DNA of 64,000 nucleotides from Sneathiella glossodoripedis JCM 23214 (GCF_000616095.1 NZ_BAMS01000003.1:62001-126000); one strand, 5' to 3'. Counted from the first letter of the stretch, positions 50,007-60,456 are shown. Notes: generated from the sequence alone by a model not told the origin. Program-made: numbers and translations.

Positions 50007-50108
50007 AGTCTTTCCTCATAAAAGCTACATGTTCTGCAATCTTTACATCGATGAGTGAATAACTCTCAAATTTAAGGGAATGTCGGCTTACACATTCCGG
50101 AAAAAGTC

Positions 50109-51698
50109 ATGAGTATATTGGAAGAGCGCGTATCTAACCGCCGGACATTTGCAATTATTGCACATCCAGATGCGGGTAAGACAACATTGACAGAAAAACT
50201 CCTGTTGTTTGGTGGTGCCATCCAGCTGGCAGGTGCTGTGAAAAGTCGCGGTGAACAGAGACGGGCGCGTTCTGACTGGATGAAGGTTGAGCGTGAACGT
50301 GGTATTTCCGTTGCGTCATCTGTCATGACATTTGATTATCAGGGAAAGACCTTCAATCTGCTTGATACACCGGGCCATGAAGATTTCAGTGAAGACACCT
50401 ATCGGACGCTTACGGCTGTGGACAGTGCGGTTATGGTGCTTGATGGCGCTAAAGGTATTGAAAGTCAGACCCGCAAATTATTTGAGGTTTGTCGCCTTCG
50501 CGATATGCCGATTGTCACCTTCATCAACAAGTTTGACCGTGAAGCTCTGGACCCGTTTGAGCTGATCGACGATATCGAACAGACCTTGGCGCTGGATGTT
50601 GTTCCAGCCAGTTGGCCCATCGGTATGGGACGAAATTTCAAGGGATGTTATGACCTGCTTAATGACAGGCTGGTTCTGGTTAGCAAGGACAAGGATAACC
50701 ATCTCGATGAAGGTGTTATCTGCAACGGCGTCAATGACCCGAAACTGGATGAGCTTTTGCCCGCAGACTATGTTGAAAAACTGCGTGAAGATGTCGAAAT
50801 GGTGCGTGAATTATGCCCCGAATTCGATCAGCAGGCATTTTTAGATGGCACTCTGACACCTGTTTATTTTGGCAGTGCAATCAATAATTTTGGTGTTGAG
50901 ACGCTGCTCAATGGACTGACGCATATGGCGCCTTCACCGCGCTCAGCGCCGTCTGTGGAGCGTGAAATCGAGCCGACCGAGAGTAAAATTTCCGGCTTTA
51001 TTTTTAAAATTCAGGCAAATATGGATCCAAAGCATCGCGACCGTATTGCTTTTATGAGGCTGGTGTCTGGACATTTCAAGCGCGGTGCTAAACTGAAACA
51101 TGTTCGCTCTGGCAAAACTCTGGCCATTCACAACCCCGTTTTGTTTTTGGCGCAGGACAGGGAACTCGCGGAGGAGGCATGGCCGGGAGATATCATTGGT
51201 CTGCCTAATCATGGGAACCTTCGAATTGGGGATGCCCTCACAGAAGGGGAAGCAATCCGATTTACCGGGATCCCAAGTTTTGCCCCAGAGCTTTTGCAGA
51301 AAGTTAGGCCGGTTGACCCCATGCGGGCCAAGCATTTGGGCCGGGCCTTAACTCAGATCGCCGAGGAAGGCGCTGCACGGGCCTTTAAAACCCGAATGGG
51401 TTCTGACTGGGTCGTTGGTGTGGTCGGCGCCCTGCAATTTGAAGTTCTGGCGGATCGCATTCGTACTGAATATGACATTCCCGTTAATTTTGAACCCACA
51501 GAGCTTTATACCGCCAGATGGGTTGAGCAGGATGATCATAATGAGCTGAAGAAGTTTCTGGACGCAAATCAGGCCTCGCTTGCAGAGGACCATGATGATG
51601 CACCCGTGTTTTTGGCGCGAAATGCCTGGCATTTGGAGCGGGCAGAAAAAGACTGGCCAAATATCAAATTCTGTAAAACCAAGGAACAGCTTGTATAG
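50109..51698 (+). CDS. prfC: Peptide chain release factor 3 PrfC
   Basis: 529-residue translational GTPase that recycles RF1/RF2 after termination. G motifs: AHPDAGKTTLTEKLL, RGISVASSVM, LLDTPGHEDFSEDTYR and NKFDREALDP. The C-terminal domains contain VVGALQFEVLADRI. Full length, no break. Next is YajQ, 10 bases after. Confidence 0.97.
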   Translation: MSILEERVSNRRTFAIIAHPDAGKTTLTEKLLLFGGAIQLAGAVKSRGEQRRARSDWMKVERERGISVASSVMTFDYQGKTFNLLDTPGHEDFSEDTYRTLTAVDSAVMVLDGAKGIESQTRKLFEVCRLRDMPIVTFINKFDREALDPFELIDDIEQTLALDVVPASWPIGMGRNFKGCYDLLNDRLVLVSKDKDNHLDEGVICNGVNDPKLDELLPADYVEKLREDVEMVRELCPEFDQQAFLDGTLTPVYFGSAINNFGVETLLNGLTHMAPSPRSAPSVEREIEPTESKISGFIFKIQANMDPKHRDRIAFMRLVSGHFKRGAKLKHVRSGKTLAIHNPVLFLAQDRELAEEAWPGDIIGLPNHGNLRIGDALTEGEAIRFTGIPSFAPELLQKVRPVDPMRAKHLGRALTQIAEEGAARAFKTRMGSDWVVGVVGALQFEVLADRIRTEYDIPVNFEPTELYTARWVEQDDHNELKKFLDANQASLAEDHDDAPVFLARNAWHLERAEKDWPNIKFCKTKEQLV

Positions 51699-51708
51699 GG
51701 AGAGATAG

Positions 51709-52194
51709 ATGCCATCATTTGATATTGTTTCGAAAACTGATCTCAATGAAGTTGGGAATGCCCTGAACAATGTTCGTCGGGAAATTGAAACCCGCTATGA
51801 TTTCAAAGGAAGCAACTGCAGAATTGAGCAGGCCGAAAATATGCTGACCATTCATGCGGATGATGATCTGAAACTACGGCAAATGCATGAACTGCTGCAG
51901 GGGCATTTGACCCGCCGCAATGTTGATGCGGGCGTTCTGGATTACAAGGACCCGGAAAAGGCTGCCGGTCAAAGTGTTCGCCAGCAGGTCATTGTGCGTG
52001 AAGGTATTGATAAAGAACTGGCGAAAAAGCTGGTGAAAGCGATCAAGGGCAGCAAAATCAAGGTTCAGGTTGCCATTCAGGGTGACGAATTGCGTGTGAC
52101 GGGCAAAAAACGCGACGATTTACAAGCTGTCATCGCGTTTTGCAAAGAGCAGGATACTGAAATGCCCCTGCAATATGTCAATTTCAGAGACTAA
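51709..52194 (+). CDS. yajQ: YajQ family nucleotide-binding protein
   Basis: 161 residues with the complete family pattern: MPSFDIVSKTDLNEVGNALN, IETRYDFKGSNCRIE, VRQQVIVREGIDKELAKKLVK and the ending EMPLQYVNFRD. Members bind nucleotides, and some bind cyclic di-GMP. It overlaps no gene and is probably cotranscribed with prfC (AGGGAGAGATAG before the ATG). Confidence 0.95.
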   Translation: MPSFDIVSKTDLNEVGNALNNVRREIETRYDFKGSNCRIEQAENMLTIHADDDLKLRQMHELLQGHLTRRNVDAGVLDYKDPEKAAGQSVRQQVIVREGIDKELAKKLVKAIKGSKIKVQVAIQGDELRVTGKKRDDLQAVIAFCKEQDTEMPLQYVNFRD

Positions 52195-52208
52195 GTGATA
52201 AAGCCGAT

Positions 52209-53114
52209 TTATTGCTTTGCAAGCTGGTAGGTTGAGCTGACACGCATGTCGCTGTCAGTTTCAACCTCGCCATTTTCCACCATCATGATGATATGTGAAT
52301 AGACCGACCGTGCCGCCGCTGGATGCAGATATTCGGGCACGTCCGTGTACATTTTCTTGACCATTTGCGGAATGCTCGCGGGCCCCTGTTGCAGACAGGT
52401 GCGGATCTGATTCATGCGCTCATGACGGTGAGCGATCAGGCCTTTGACATGGTCATGCGGATTGTCAATCGCCGGGCCGTGCGTTGGCCAGTATCGCGTA
52501 TGCTCATAATCCAGAAGCTTTTCCAGACTGGCGAGATACTGTTTCATGTCGCCATCGGGGGGGGAGACAATTGAAGTCGACCATCCCATTACATGATCAC
52601 CCGAAAAGAGAGTGTTCTCTTCAATGAGCTCAAAGCACAGGTGATTGGATAAATGCCCGGGCGTGTGGATGGCTCTAACCGACCAGTCATCTGCCATAAT
52701 AATCTCGCCATCTTTCACAGTTACGTCCGGCACAAAGTCGGTATCGCCATCTTCTTCAGCTTTCATGCCGGGCTTACCGCTGCCATGCGGGCCAAAACCG
52801 TATGTTTTGGCACCGGTTTTTTCTTTGAGCAGAGCGGCCCCTGGCGAGTGGTCCATATGCGTATGCGTGATCAGAATATGAGTGATCGTCTCCCCTTGGG
52901 TGGCCTTTAAAATGGCGTCGATATGCTCGCTATCAGCCGGGCCGGGGTCAATAACCGCCAGCTGTTTGCCGCTCCCGATGATATAGGTTCCTGTTCCATG
53001 CAGAGTAAAGGCACTGGGATTTTTGGCGATCACGCGCCGGATCAAAGGGCTCAGCAGGCTTGTCTCGCCATATTCAAATTCAAGGTCTTTGTTGAAGTTA
53101 AGCGATGCAGCCAT
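52209..53114 (-). CDS. Metallo-beta-lactamase fold hydrolase (LACTB2-like)
   Basis: 301 residues. Zinc motif ITHTHMDHSPGAALL (HxHxDH), later HTPGHLSNHLCF, FSGDHVMGWS and YWPTHGPAI. The C-terminal winged-helix-like tail (IPQMVKKMYTDVPEYLHPAAA) matches the LACTB2 type, some of which cut single-stranded RNA. ATG 53114 has AGGA upstream. Confidence 0.87.
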   Translation of the reverse strand: MAASLNFNKDLEFEYGETSLLSPLIRRVIAKNPSAFTLHGTGTYIIGSGKQLAVIDPGPADSEHIDAILKATQGETITHILITHTHMDHSPGAALLKEKTGAKTYGFGPHGSGKPGMKAEEDGDTDFVPDVTVKDGEIIMADDWSVRAIHTPGHLSNHLCFELIEENTLFSGDHVMGWSTSIVSPPDGDMKQYLASLEKLLDYEHTRYWPTHGPAIDNPHDHVKGLIAHRHERMNQIRTCLQQGPASIPQMVKKMYTDVPEYLHPAAARSVYSHIIMMVENGEVETDSDMRVSSTYQLAKQ

Positions 53115-53552
53115 ATCGGTTTCCTGTTTTTTATTGGGCTCAATCCATCTGTTCGCAGAATCTATCACTAATAATCGGCGATTGTAAGCGCCCTCTTGCA
53201 AATTTACGTCGGGGACCACAGGCAGGCTGGGGATTGAAAGTTTGGATTAATTCTAGCGGATAGAATGATTTCAAAGATAATTCAGCTATGCGCGAGAGTT
53301 TTCAATAGTTCTAAATATAGAACTTATTAATGAATATTAAACTGTTGTAAATAATGCATATTTAATATGAAAGAAAAAAAATTAAATATAAGAAATATAT
53401 ATTATATTTTTAAGTCAAAAAAATATTCTGTCAACAATAATTATACTGAATTAATTTAAAATATTACTGCAAGATGAAATCAAATCGAAATGTATTATAT
53501 TTTTATTTCGCAACTGCGAAGATAAAGACGAACATGTATTTTCCATATACTG

Positions 53553-53581
53553 TTGACGCTTAAATAAAACACTGATTATAT
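53553..53581 (+). promoter_or_regulatory. Strong predicted sigma-70 promoter of livHMGF
   Basis: TTGACG at 53553-53558 and TTATAT at 53576-53581 match sigma-70 boxes with a 17-base spacer, in an AT-rich context. Transcription would start near 53588, at the edge of the stem-loop. Confidence 0.6.
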
Positions 53582-53589
53582 TTTTACTT

Positions 53590-53622
53590 AAGGTCGTCCT
53601 GGTCCGATAATTGGACGGCCTT
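53590..53622 (+). other. Stem-loop in the liv operon leader
   Basis: AAGGTCGTCC (53590-53599) pairs with GGACGGCCTT (53613-53622) with one G-U pair and a 13-base loop. It lies about 45 bases before the livH start, with no T run after it, so attenuation or mRNA protection is more likely than termination. Confidence 0.45.
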
Positions 53623-53665
53623 TACTAACAAAGAATAACTGTCGGACATTAAAGGGGAGGCCGTT

Positions 53666-54558
53666 CTGTTAGAATTTTTACAGTTGGTCATCGGCGGAGT
53701 GTCAATCGGGTGTATTTATGCGCTCGTCGCACTCGGTTTTGTATTGATCTATAAAGCAACAGAGGTAGTCAATTTTGCACAGGGTGAGCTGATGATGCTC
53801 GGTGCGTTTCTTGCCTACACATTTATTTCAATTTTGGGATGGAATTACTGGCTTGGTGCTGCAGCAGCAATTGCCGGGATGTTTGTCATTGGTAATCTGA
53901 CAGACAGGGTAGTTCTGCGTCCGGTACTGGGGCAACCGCAGTTTGCCATCGTCATGGTAACGATCGGTTTCGGGTATATGGCGCGCAGTGCCGCAGGCAT
54001 GATGCCCGGTTGGGGAACTGAGACTTATGCCATCGATACACCCTTTTCCAGTGAGGGAATGGCCCTGATACCTGAGAGTATGGGGACATTGGTGATTTCA
54101 CAAACAGACCTGTCTGTCATCGTCGCGACCATTCTGTTTTGTGCCATCCTGTATGCGTTCTTCACCTACACGAAATTGGGACTTGCGATGCAGGCTGCGT
54201 CGCAAAATCAGTTGGCATCCTACTATATGGGATCCCAGTAAAATCCGTCTTCTCAATGATTTGGGGAATAAGCGCGGCGGTCGCCGCCGCGGCTGGTATT
54301 TTGCTGGCGCCGACAACACTGATTGATTCCAATATGGGATTTATCGGGCTTAAAGCCTTTCCTGCCGCAGTTTTAGGAGGATTTGGATCAATTCCCGGAG
54401 CCGTCGTGGGCGGAATTATTATCGGTATTATTGAAACTCTTGCTGGGTTTTATCTACCGCCCGGTTTTAAGAATGTTGCTGCCTATATCATACTGCTTGT
54501 TGTGTTGGTTGTCCGGCCTCAAGGCCTGTTCGGTGAGAAAACAGGGAAGAGGGTGTAA
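53666..54558 (+). CDS. livH: Branched-chain-type amino acid/carboxylate ABC permease LivH, frameshifted
   Basis: 297 residues after repair; first of two permeases. VIGGVSIGCIYALVALGFVLIYKATE and NFAQGELMMLGAF are the family opening, and the C-terminal GLKAFPAAVLGGFGSIPGAVVGG holds the cytoplasmic loop that meets the ATPases. The frame breaks near 54232: GGGATCCCAG read with one more base gives YYMGIPVKSVFSM. There is no ATG/GTG in a sensible place; a CTG at 53666 has GGGGAGG five bases upstream and gives the usual LLEFLQLVIGG start. TTG 53684 would remove conserved residues. Confidence 0.9.
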
Positions 54559-54560
54559 TT

Positions 54561-55670
54561 ATGCGATTTTTATTCAAGACAAATTATGAGCAGGATATTC
54601 GTCTGGCCAAGCATTCTGGCTATTACTGGTCCTATGGCGCTCTTCTGGCGATCGTTTTCGCTGCACCCCTAATGCTGGACTCCTATTATGTGGGGCAAAT
54701 GACGCAACTTTACATCATGGCGATAGCTGGCGTGGGCCTGATGCTTCTGTCCGGCTACACGGGGCTTGTCAGCCTTGGTCATGCAGCCTTTTTCGGCATC
54801 GGCGCCTATACCGAAGCCGTCTTGACTGGAAACGGTCTGCACCTACCCTTTATGGAAGAGCCGATTGTCTTTTCCTTCTTTCTCTCCTTTCCGTTAGCTG
54901 GATTGTTGGCGGCAGTTGCCGGGATTGCCATTGGTATTCCGGCGCTGAGGCTAACCGGTATTTATCTGGCAATTGCGACTTTTGCTTTTGCGATTGTCGT
55001 GGAGGAAGTCTTTTCCAGATGGGAGAGTGTAACCAATGGCTATACCGGGCTGCTGGTGGAATATATTGAAATCGGGGGAGTAACGCTTACTGATGGCACG
55101 CCTTTCTACTTCCTGTGTCTAGGGGTTCTGATCGCGGTCATTCTGTTTTCGCTGAACCTGCTTCGCTCCCCGACCGGCCGGGCGATGATGGCGGTTCGAG
55201 ATTCAGAAATTTCGGCGCAGAGTATGGGTGTGAATCTGGCGCAAACCAAGACAACCGCATTTGCATTGAGTGCGGGTATTACAGGTCTGGCGGGCGCATT
55301 ATTTGCCCATAAACTGGGCTTCCTGTCACCGGAAAGCTTCACGGTTCTGCAGTCGCTGGAGCTGCTGGTTCTGGTTGTGGTTGGAGGACTTGGATCCATT
55401 CACGGAGCCATTTTCGGGGCGATGTTCGTTCTTGCCCTGCCACAGGCGCTGGCAATTCTGAAAGACTATCTGCCTGCTGAAATAGCTGAAACTCCCGGAA
55501 TTGAACCGTTTATTTTTGGACTGATACTGGTGTTTTTCATCATCTTCGAACCATTGGGTATTTATGGCCGTTGGCTGAAAGTGAAACTCTATTTCCAGAT
55601 GTTCCCACTTTACAAGAAAGCCACCTTTAAACGCCAAAAAGCCTATATGAAGTCAGAGAGGTTGAAATGA
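54561..55670 (+). CDS. livM: LivM-type ABC permease
   Basis: 369 residues, second permease. About nine helices; GYTGLVSLGHAAFFGIGAYT is the family signature, and VRDSEISAQSMGVNLAQTKT plus LELLVLVVVGGLGSIHGAIF the ATPase-contact region. It starts 3 bases after livH and overlaps livG by ATGA. Confidence 0.93.
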   Translation: MRFLFKTNYEQDIRLAKHSGYYWSYGALLAIVFAAPLMLDSYYVGQMTQLYIMAIAGVGLMLLSGYTGLVSLGHAAFFGIGAYTEAVLTGNGLHLPFMEEPIVFSFFLSFPLAGLLAAVAGIAIGIPALRLTGIYLAIATFAFAIVVEEVFSRWESVTNGYTGLLVEYIEIGGVTLTDGTPFYFLCLGVLIAVILFSLNLLRSPTGRAMMAVRDSEISAQSMGVNLAQTKTTAFALSAGITGLAGALFAHKLGFLSPESFTVLQSLELLVLVVVGGLGSIHGAIFGAMFVLALPQALAILKDYLPAEIAETPGIEPFIFGLILVFFIIFEPLGIYGRWLKVKLYFQMFPLYKKATFKRQKAYMKSERLK

Positions 55671-56425
55671 GCCTGTTTACAGCAGAAAACCTGGCCATCA
55701 ACTTTGGCGGTGTAAAGGCCGTGGATGGCGTCAATTTTGAAATTGAAGAAGGAGAATGTTTTACCATTATCGGTCCGAACGGGGCGGGTAAAACAACAAT
55801 ATTTAACCTGATTAGTCGGATATATGACTCAACGGAAGGGCGTATGACCTTCCGGGGAGAGGATATCACCACGACCCCACCTCATGATATCGCGGGACTT
55901 GGAATCGCACGGACATTTCAGAATATTGAATTGTTCGAGCATGCAACAGTTCTTCAGAACCTGCTTGTGGGCAGACACTGTCATACTAAGCGGTCTATTT
56001 GGAAAGAGGGACTTTTCACACCCTCTGTCAGGAATGAGGAGCTGCGCCATCGCGAGAAGGTAGAGGAAATTATCGATTTTCTTGACCTTCAGCATTACCG
56101 CGAAAGTTTCATTATGAACCTGCCTTATGGTGTTCGCAAAGTGGTGGAGCTGGGGCGTGCGCTGTGTACCGAGCCAAAGCTGATCCTTCTGGATGAGCCT
56201 TCCTCCGGACTGAATGTTGAAGAAACACAGGACATGGCGTTCTGGATTGAAGACATCAAGAAAGAGCTGGGCATTACCGTGTTGATGGTTGAACACGACA
56301 TGGGCCTGGTGTCCGAGGTGTCTGACCGGGTTCTGGTCTTGAATTATGGACGAATGCTAGCTTTTGGGACGCCCGCAGAGGTTCAAAGTGATCCCGAAGT
56401 GATCAAAGCGTATCTGGGGGGATGA
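55667..56425 (+). CDS. livG: LivG ATP-binding protein
   Basis: 252 residues. Walker A GPNGAGKTTIFNL, Walker B LILLDEPSSGLN; the usual C-loop LSGGQ is changed to LPYGVRKVVELGRAL, as in many LivG proteins. ATP hydrolysis drives import. Overlaps livM by ATGA and ends one base before livF. Confidence 0.94.
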   Translation: MSLFTAENLAINFGGVKAVDGVNFEIEEGECFTIIGPNGAGKTTIFNLISRIYDSTEGRMTFRGEDITTTPPHDIAGLGIARTFQNIELFEHATVLQNLLVGRHCHTKRSIWKEGLFTPSVRNEELRHREKVEEIIDFLDLQHYRESFIMNLPYGVRKVVELGRALCTEPKLILLDEPSSGLNVEETQDMAFWIEDIKKELGITVLMVEHDMGLVSEVSDRVLVLNYGRMLAFGTPAEVQSDPEVIKAYLGG

Positions 56426-56426
56426 T

Positions 56427-57200
56427 ATGAGCGACGCAATTTTGAAAGTCAGGAATATTGAAACCTATTACGGACCGATCATGGCGATCCGGGGGGTCTC
56501 TTTGGACGTGGAGGAGGGGAAAATTGTCACTGTGCTGGGTGCAAATGGTGCAGGCAAGACAACCATCCTCAAGACCATCAGTGGTGTAATGGACCCGCAA
56601 AAGGGCACTGTCGTATTTGACGGGAAAGAGATTCAGAAAAATGATCCTGACTGGGTGATGCGGCAGGGCTTGAGCCATGTTCCCGAAGGTCGGGAAGTCT
56701 TTCCTTTTCTGAGTGTGCGGGACAATCTTCTGATGGGGGCCTATACCCGCAATGACAAGGATGAGATCGCTAAAGACATGGAAATGGTCCATAGCTATTT
56801 CCCGATCCTCAAAGAAAGAGGGGATCAGCCAGCGGGGCAGCTTTCCGGTGGTGAACAGCAAATGCTGTCCATTAGCCGCGCTCTAATGGCCCGCCCGAAA
56901 GTCATGCTCCTCGATGAACCGAGCCTTGGCCTCAGTCCACTTCTGGTTAAAGAAATATTTGGCATCATTAAAAGGCTGAATGTGGAGCGGGGCATGACCA
57001 TGTTGCTGGTAGAGCAAAACGCCAATATTGCGTTGCATACAGCGGATTATGGATATGTGCTCGAGGTAGGGCGGATTGTTATGGAAGACACAACTGCCAA
57101 CCTGCTCAACAAGGATGATATTCAGGAGTTTTATCTGGGTATGCAGGATCAGGGTGTCAGGGGCAAACGGCGCTGGAAAAAACGCAAGACCTGGCGCTAA
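56427..57200 (+). CDS. livF: LivF ATP-binding protein
   Basis: 257 residues. Walker A GANGAGKTTILKT, signature QLSGGEQQMLSISRAL, Walker B VMLLDEPSLGLSP, with the terminal basic tail GKRRWKKRKTWR. Second ATPase of the importer. Confidence 0.94.
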   Translation: MSDAILKVRNIETYYGPIMAIRGVSLDVEEGKIVTVLGANGAGKTTILKTISGVMDPQKGTVVFDGKEIQKNDPDWVMRQGLSHVPEGREVFPFLSVRDNLLMGAYTRNDKDEIAKDMEMVHSYFPILKERGDQPAGQLSGGEQQMLSISRALMARPKVMLLDEPSLGLSPLLVKEIFGIIKRLNVERGMTMLLVEQNANIALHTADYGYVLEVGRIVMEDTTANLLNKDDIQEFYLGMQDQGVRGKRRWKKRKTWR

Positions 57201-57223
57201 TCGGGCCTGAAGGAGAATAAAAG

Positions 57224-59052
57224 ATGAACGCAATGGTTTATCCACCAAGTATTATCGATGGGACCGATACCACATCGAAATTGTTCTGGAAGCGTGTCCA
57301 GGAATATGATCAGAAAATCGCCATGCGTGAGAAAGATCTAGGGATCTGGCGATCCATCACTTGGGCAGAATATGGAGAGCGGGCACGTGCAATTGGGCTT
57401 GGTCTGGTATCTTTGGGCCTCAAACGCGGGGAGACCGTTTCAATCCTGAGCGATAATAACCCCGAATGGTTATATTTCGATATGGGAATATTGGGGGTTG
57501 GGGGCGTCAGTAATGGCGTCTACACAACCGACAGCGCCAAACAGGTCGCTTATCTGTGTCTGGATTCCAAAACCAGGTATTTTGTCGCGGAAAATGAAGA
57601 ACAGCTTGATAAAGTGCTGGAAGTTCGCGATCAGCTACCCGACCTTCGCAAAATTATCGTCCTTGATATGGAAGGGCTTCGTGATTTCCGCGATGAGATG
57701 GTGTTGAGTATTGATGAGCTTTACGAATTGGGGGAGGCTTATCATAAGGAACATCCAGATTTTTGGGAGGCTGAGGTTAATAAATCACAGCCCAATGATC
57801 TGGCAATCCTGATTTATACATCTGGGACAACCGGCCCGCCGAAAGGAGCGATGATTTCTCATCGAAATTTGATGTTCCAGATTTCCAACCTGACACCCAT
57901 AATCGGTTTCGGACCGGATGACGAACAGCTTTCCTTTTTGCCCCTATGCCATATAGCGGAGCGGTCTTTCACCATTTTTTTGCCACTTTATGCGGGAACT
58001 ATAGTAAACTTCGTAGAGGGACTGGATACAGTTCCGGAAAATATCAGGGAGGTATCTCCGACGATTTTCTTTGCTGTGCCCCGTATTTGGGAAAAATTTT
58101 ATTCCGCGATCACATTGCAGCTTCGCGATGCGACAGGTTTGCAAAAGCTGGCCTACAAGATGGCAATTGGCGCTGGCTATGACATAGCAGATTGTAAGCT
58201 TGAAGGGCGGGAGCAACAGGACTTCAAAAGCTGAAGTTCAAGATTGCGGACGCACTGGTTCTTAAAAATATCAAGCGTTTGCTGGGATTGGATCGGGCCA
58301 AGTATCTGGGCTCAGGTGCTGCGCCTATTTCTCCAGACCTGATAAAGTGGTATCTGGCGCTTGGTCTGGATATGTATGAGGTTTATGGGCAAACTGAAAA
58401 TGTAGGCTTGGCAACTTCAAATCTTGAAGACAAGTTTAAATTGGGCACTGTCGGGCCACCAGCCCCCAACACAGAGGTTGCGATTTCTGATCAGGGTGAG
58501 ATCCTTTTGAAAGGGCCTCATATTTTCATGGGATATCTTAATCAGCCTGAAAAGACCGCCGAAACAGTTGTTGATGGATGGCTCCATACGGGTGACGTGG
58601 GCTATATTGATAACGAAGGTTTCGTGAAGATCACGGATCGGATGAAAGACATTATCATTACAGCCGGCGGCAAGAACATTACACCGTCAGAAATCGAAAA
58701 TCAGTTGAAGTTCAGCCCTTATATTTCCGATGCCGTTGTGATCGGTGACAAGCGCAAGTATCTCACATGTCTGATCATGATCGATCAGGAAAATGTGGAG
58801 AAATATGCGCAGGACAGGGATGTTCCCTTTACCAATTTCCAAAGCCTGTGCAAGGCAAAAGAAGTTGAAGAACTGATCTGGTCGGAGATTGAAAAGGTAA
58901 ACAAGAATTTTGCGCAAGTAGAGACGATCAAGAAGTTCAGGTTGATCGATGAAATTCTGACCGCGGAAGATGATGAATTGACGCCGACAATGAAACTGAA
59001 GCGGTCATTCGTAAACAAGAAGTATGAGGCTTTGATCAATACCATGTACTGA
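57224..59052 (+). CDS. Long-chain-type acyl-CoA ligase (AMP-forming), frameshifted
   Basis: 609 residues after repair. AMP-binding P-loop LIYTSGTTGPPKGAMISHRN, DGWLHTGDVGYIDNEGF and TDRMKDIIITAGGKNITPSE, the C-terminal lysine-containing region DDELTPTMKLKRSFVNKKY. It resembles eukaryote-type long-chain acyl-CoA synthetases. The frame breaks near 58216: GAGCAACAGG read as GAGCAAACAGG gives TGLQKLKFKIADALV. It lies inside the liv operon, suggesting that the imported molecule is a carboxylic acid activated on entry. Spacing: 23 bases after livF, with AAGGAG. Confidence 0.9.
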
Positions 59053-59113
59053 CCAACTATTGGGGGCTTGGTCTTAACTTTGAAGAGGGCATTTTGCCTA
59101 CGGGAGGAAGAAG

Positions 59114-60303
59114 ATGAAACGAAGAACTTTTGTTCGGTTGGGACTGTCCGTTGCAGCCGCTATTGCTGCGACATTTGCAGTGACGGGTTCAGCAAGCGCG
59201 ACGCAGGGTGTTACGATGATAAGATCATTCTGGGCTCACACCAGCCTTTATCGGGGCCGGTTGCGCTGTGGGGGGTTCCTGTAACAAATGGTATGCGCAT
59301 GGCGGTTGAGGAAATCAACGCCAAGGGCGGTATTCATGGCCGCAAACTGGAATTGATTGTCGAAGATACAGCATATCAGCAAAACAAGGCAGCGCAGGCT
59401 GGCGACAAGCTGTTGCGAAAAGATAAAGTGTTTGCCTTGATGGGGCCGCTTGGAACGCCGACTAACATGGTGACGATGCCGCGGGCGCTGAAATCCAATG
59501 TGCTGAATGTATTTCCACTGTCTGCAGCGCGTGAAATGTATGAACCATTTCATCCGTTAAAGTTCGCGATGTTCACGCCATATGATGATCAGATGAGATC
59601 AGCGGTGAAATATTTTGTCGAAGAAAAAGGCGTCAAAAAAATTGGCGTCCTGTATCAGGATGATGATTTTGGCAAAAACGTTCTAAATGGATGTGAAATT
59701 CAGGCCAAAGAAATGGGCCTTCCCGAAGTGGTCAAAACCAACTTCAAGCGCGGCTCAAAAGATTTTTCATCCCAGATTGCCAAGCTGAAATCTGCGGGCG
59801 TTGAACTGGTTTGCCTGGGCACCATCATTGGTGAGACGATTGGCAGTATGGCAACCGCCAAGAAAATTGGCTATGACGCCACTTTTGTCGTGAGTTCCGC
59901 CGGTTACGTTCCGGAAAATGTGATACTGGCAAAAGGGCTTACAGAAGGGTTGTATGGCACTGGTCAGACATCTATCCCTTATTACGAAGATGCATCAGCA
60001 GAAGTTAAAACCTGGATGGATGCGTATCAGAAGCGTTTTGACAAAACTGCGGTACTGCAATCGATTGCCGGTTATGACTTGATGCATGTATTTGGCATAG
60101 CACTTGAAAAAGCGGGTAAAGATTTGACCGCGGAGAAAGTTGCCAAAGCACTTGAATCCATCAAGGAATACAAAACTATTTTTGATAGTGCACCCATTTC
60201 TTTTGGTGAAGATGACCATCTTGGCCCTGATCCAAGAAACAGTACAAAACTGTTCCAGGTGCAAGGTCCTAAATGGAAATTCATCAAAAACGTATCATAC
60301 TAA
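59114..60303 (+). CDS. LivK-type ABC substrate-binding protein, frameshifted
   Basis: 396 residues after repair. Signal peptide MKRRTFVRLGLSVAAAIAAT ending near SASA, then IILGSHQPLSGPVALWGVPV and GGIHGRKLELIVEDTAYQQNK of periplasmic-binding fold I. The frame breaks near 59211: GGTGTTACGATG read as GGTGTTTACGATG gives VYDDKIILGSHQ. Its ligand cannot be read; the neighbouring ligase suggests an acid rather than leucine. AGGAAG is upstream of ATG 59114. Confidence 0.92.
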
Positions 60304-60322
60304 CTTGTTGAAAAATCAACTG

Positions 60323-60349
60323 AAAAACCCGGCTTCGGCCGGGTTTTTT
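60323..60349 (+). terminator. Rho-independent terminator of the liv operon
   Basis: AACCCGGC and GCCGGGTT pair around the TTCG tetraloop, extended by A-T pairs, then a run of T. A compact, extra-stable intrinsic terminator. Confidence 0.93.
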
Positions 60350-60456
60350 ATGTTTTGTAACTATTTGTCATTTGTGAACCAATTAGTAAGGTTTGATGGT
60401 TAATTTCCCCACAAAGTAGTTTTGTCGTTTCGTTCGGATACTGATGGGGGTCTTAC

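Larger units (their letters stand above)
53115..53665. other. AT-rich intergenic region before the liv operon
   Basis: About 550 bases without a gene. From roughly 53270 to 53590 the sequence is conspicuously AT-rich with A and T runs, unlike every neighbour. Its 3' part carries the promoter and stem-loop listed separately. I see no ORF of interest, no transposase remnants and no DnaA-box cluster. It may bind a silencing or nucleoid protein. Confidence 0.7.

Noticed and set aside
53270-53590. AT-rich tract as a replication origin or insertion-sequence remnant
   Set aside because: No DnaA-box cluster, no iteron repeats, no terminal inverted repeats and no transposase fragments.
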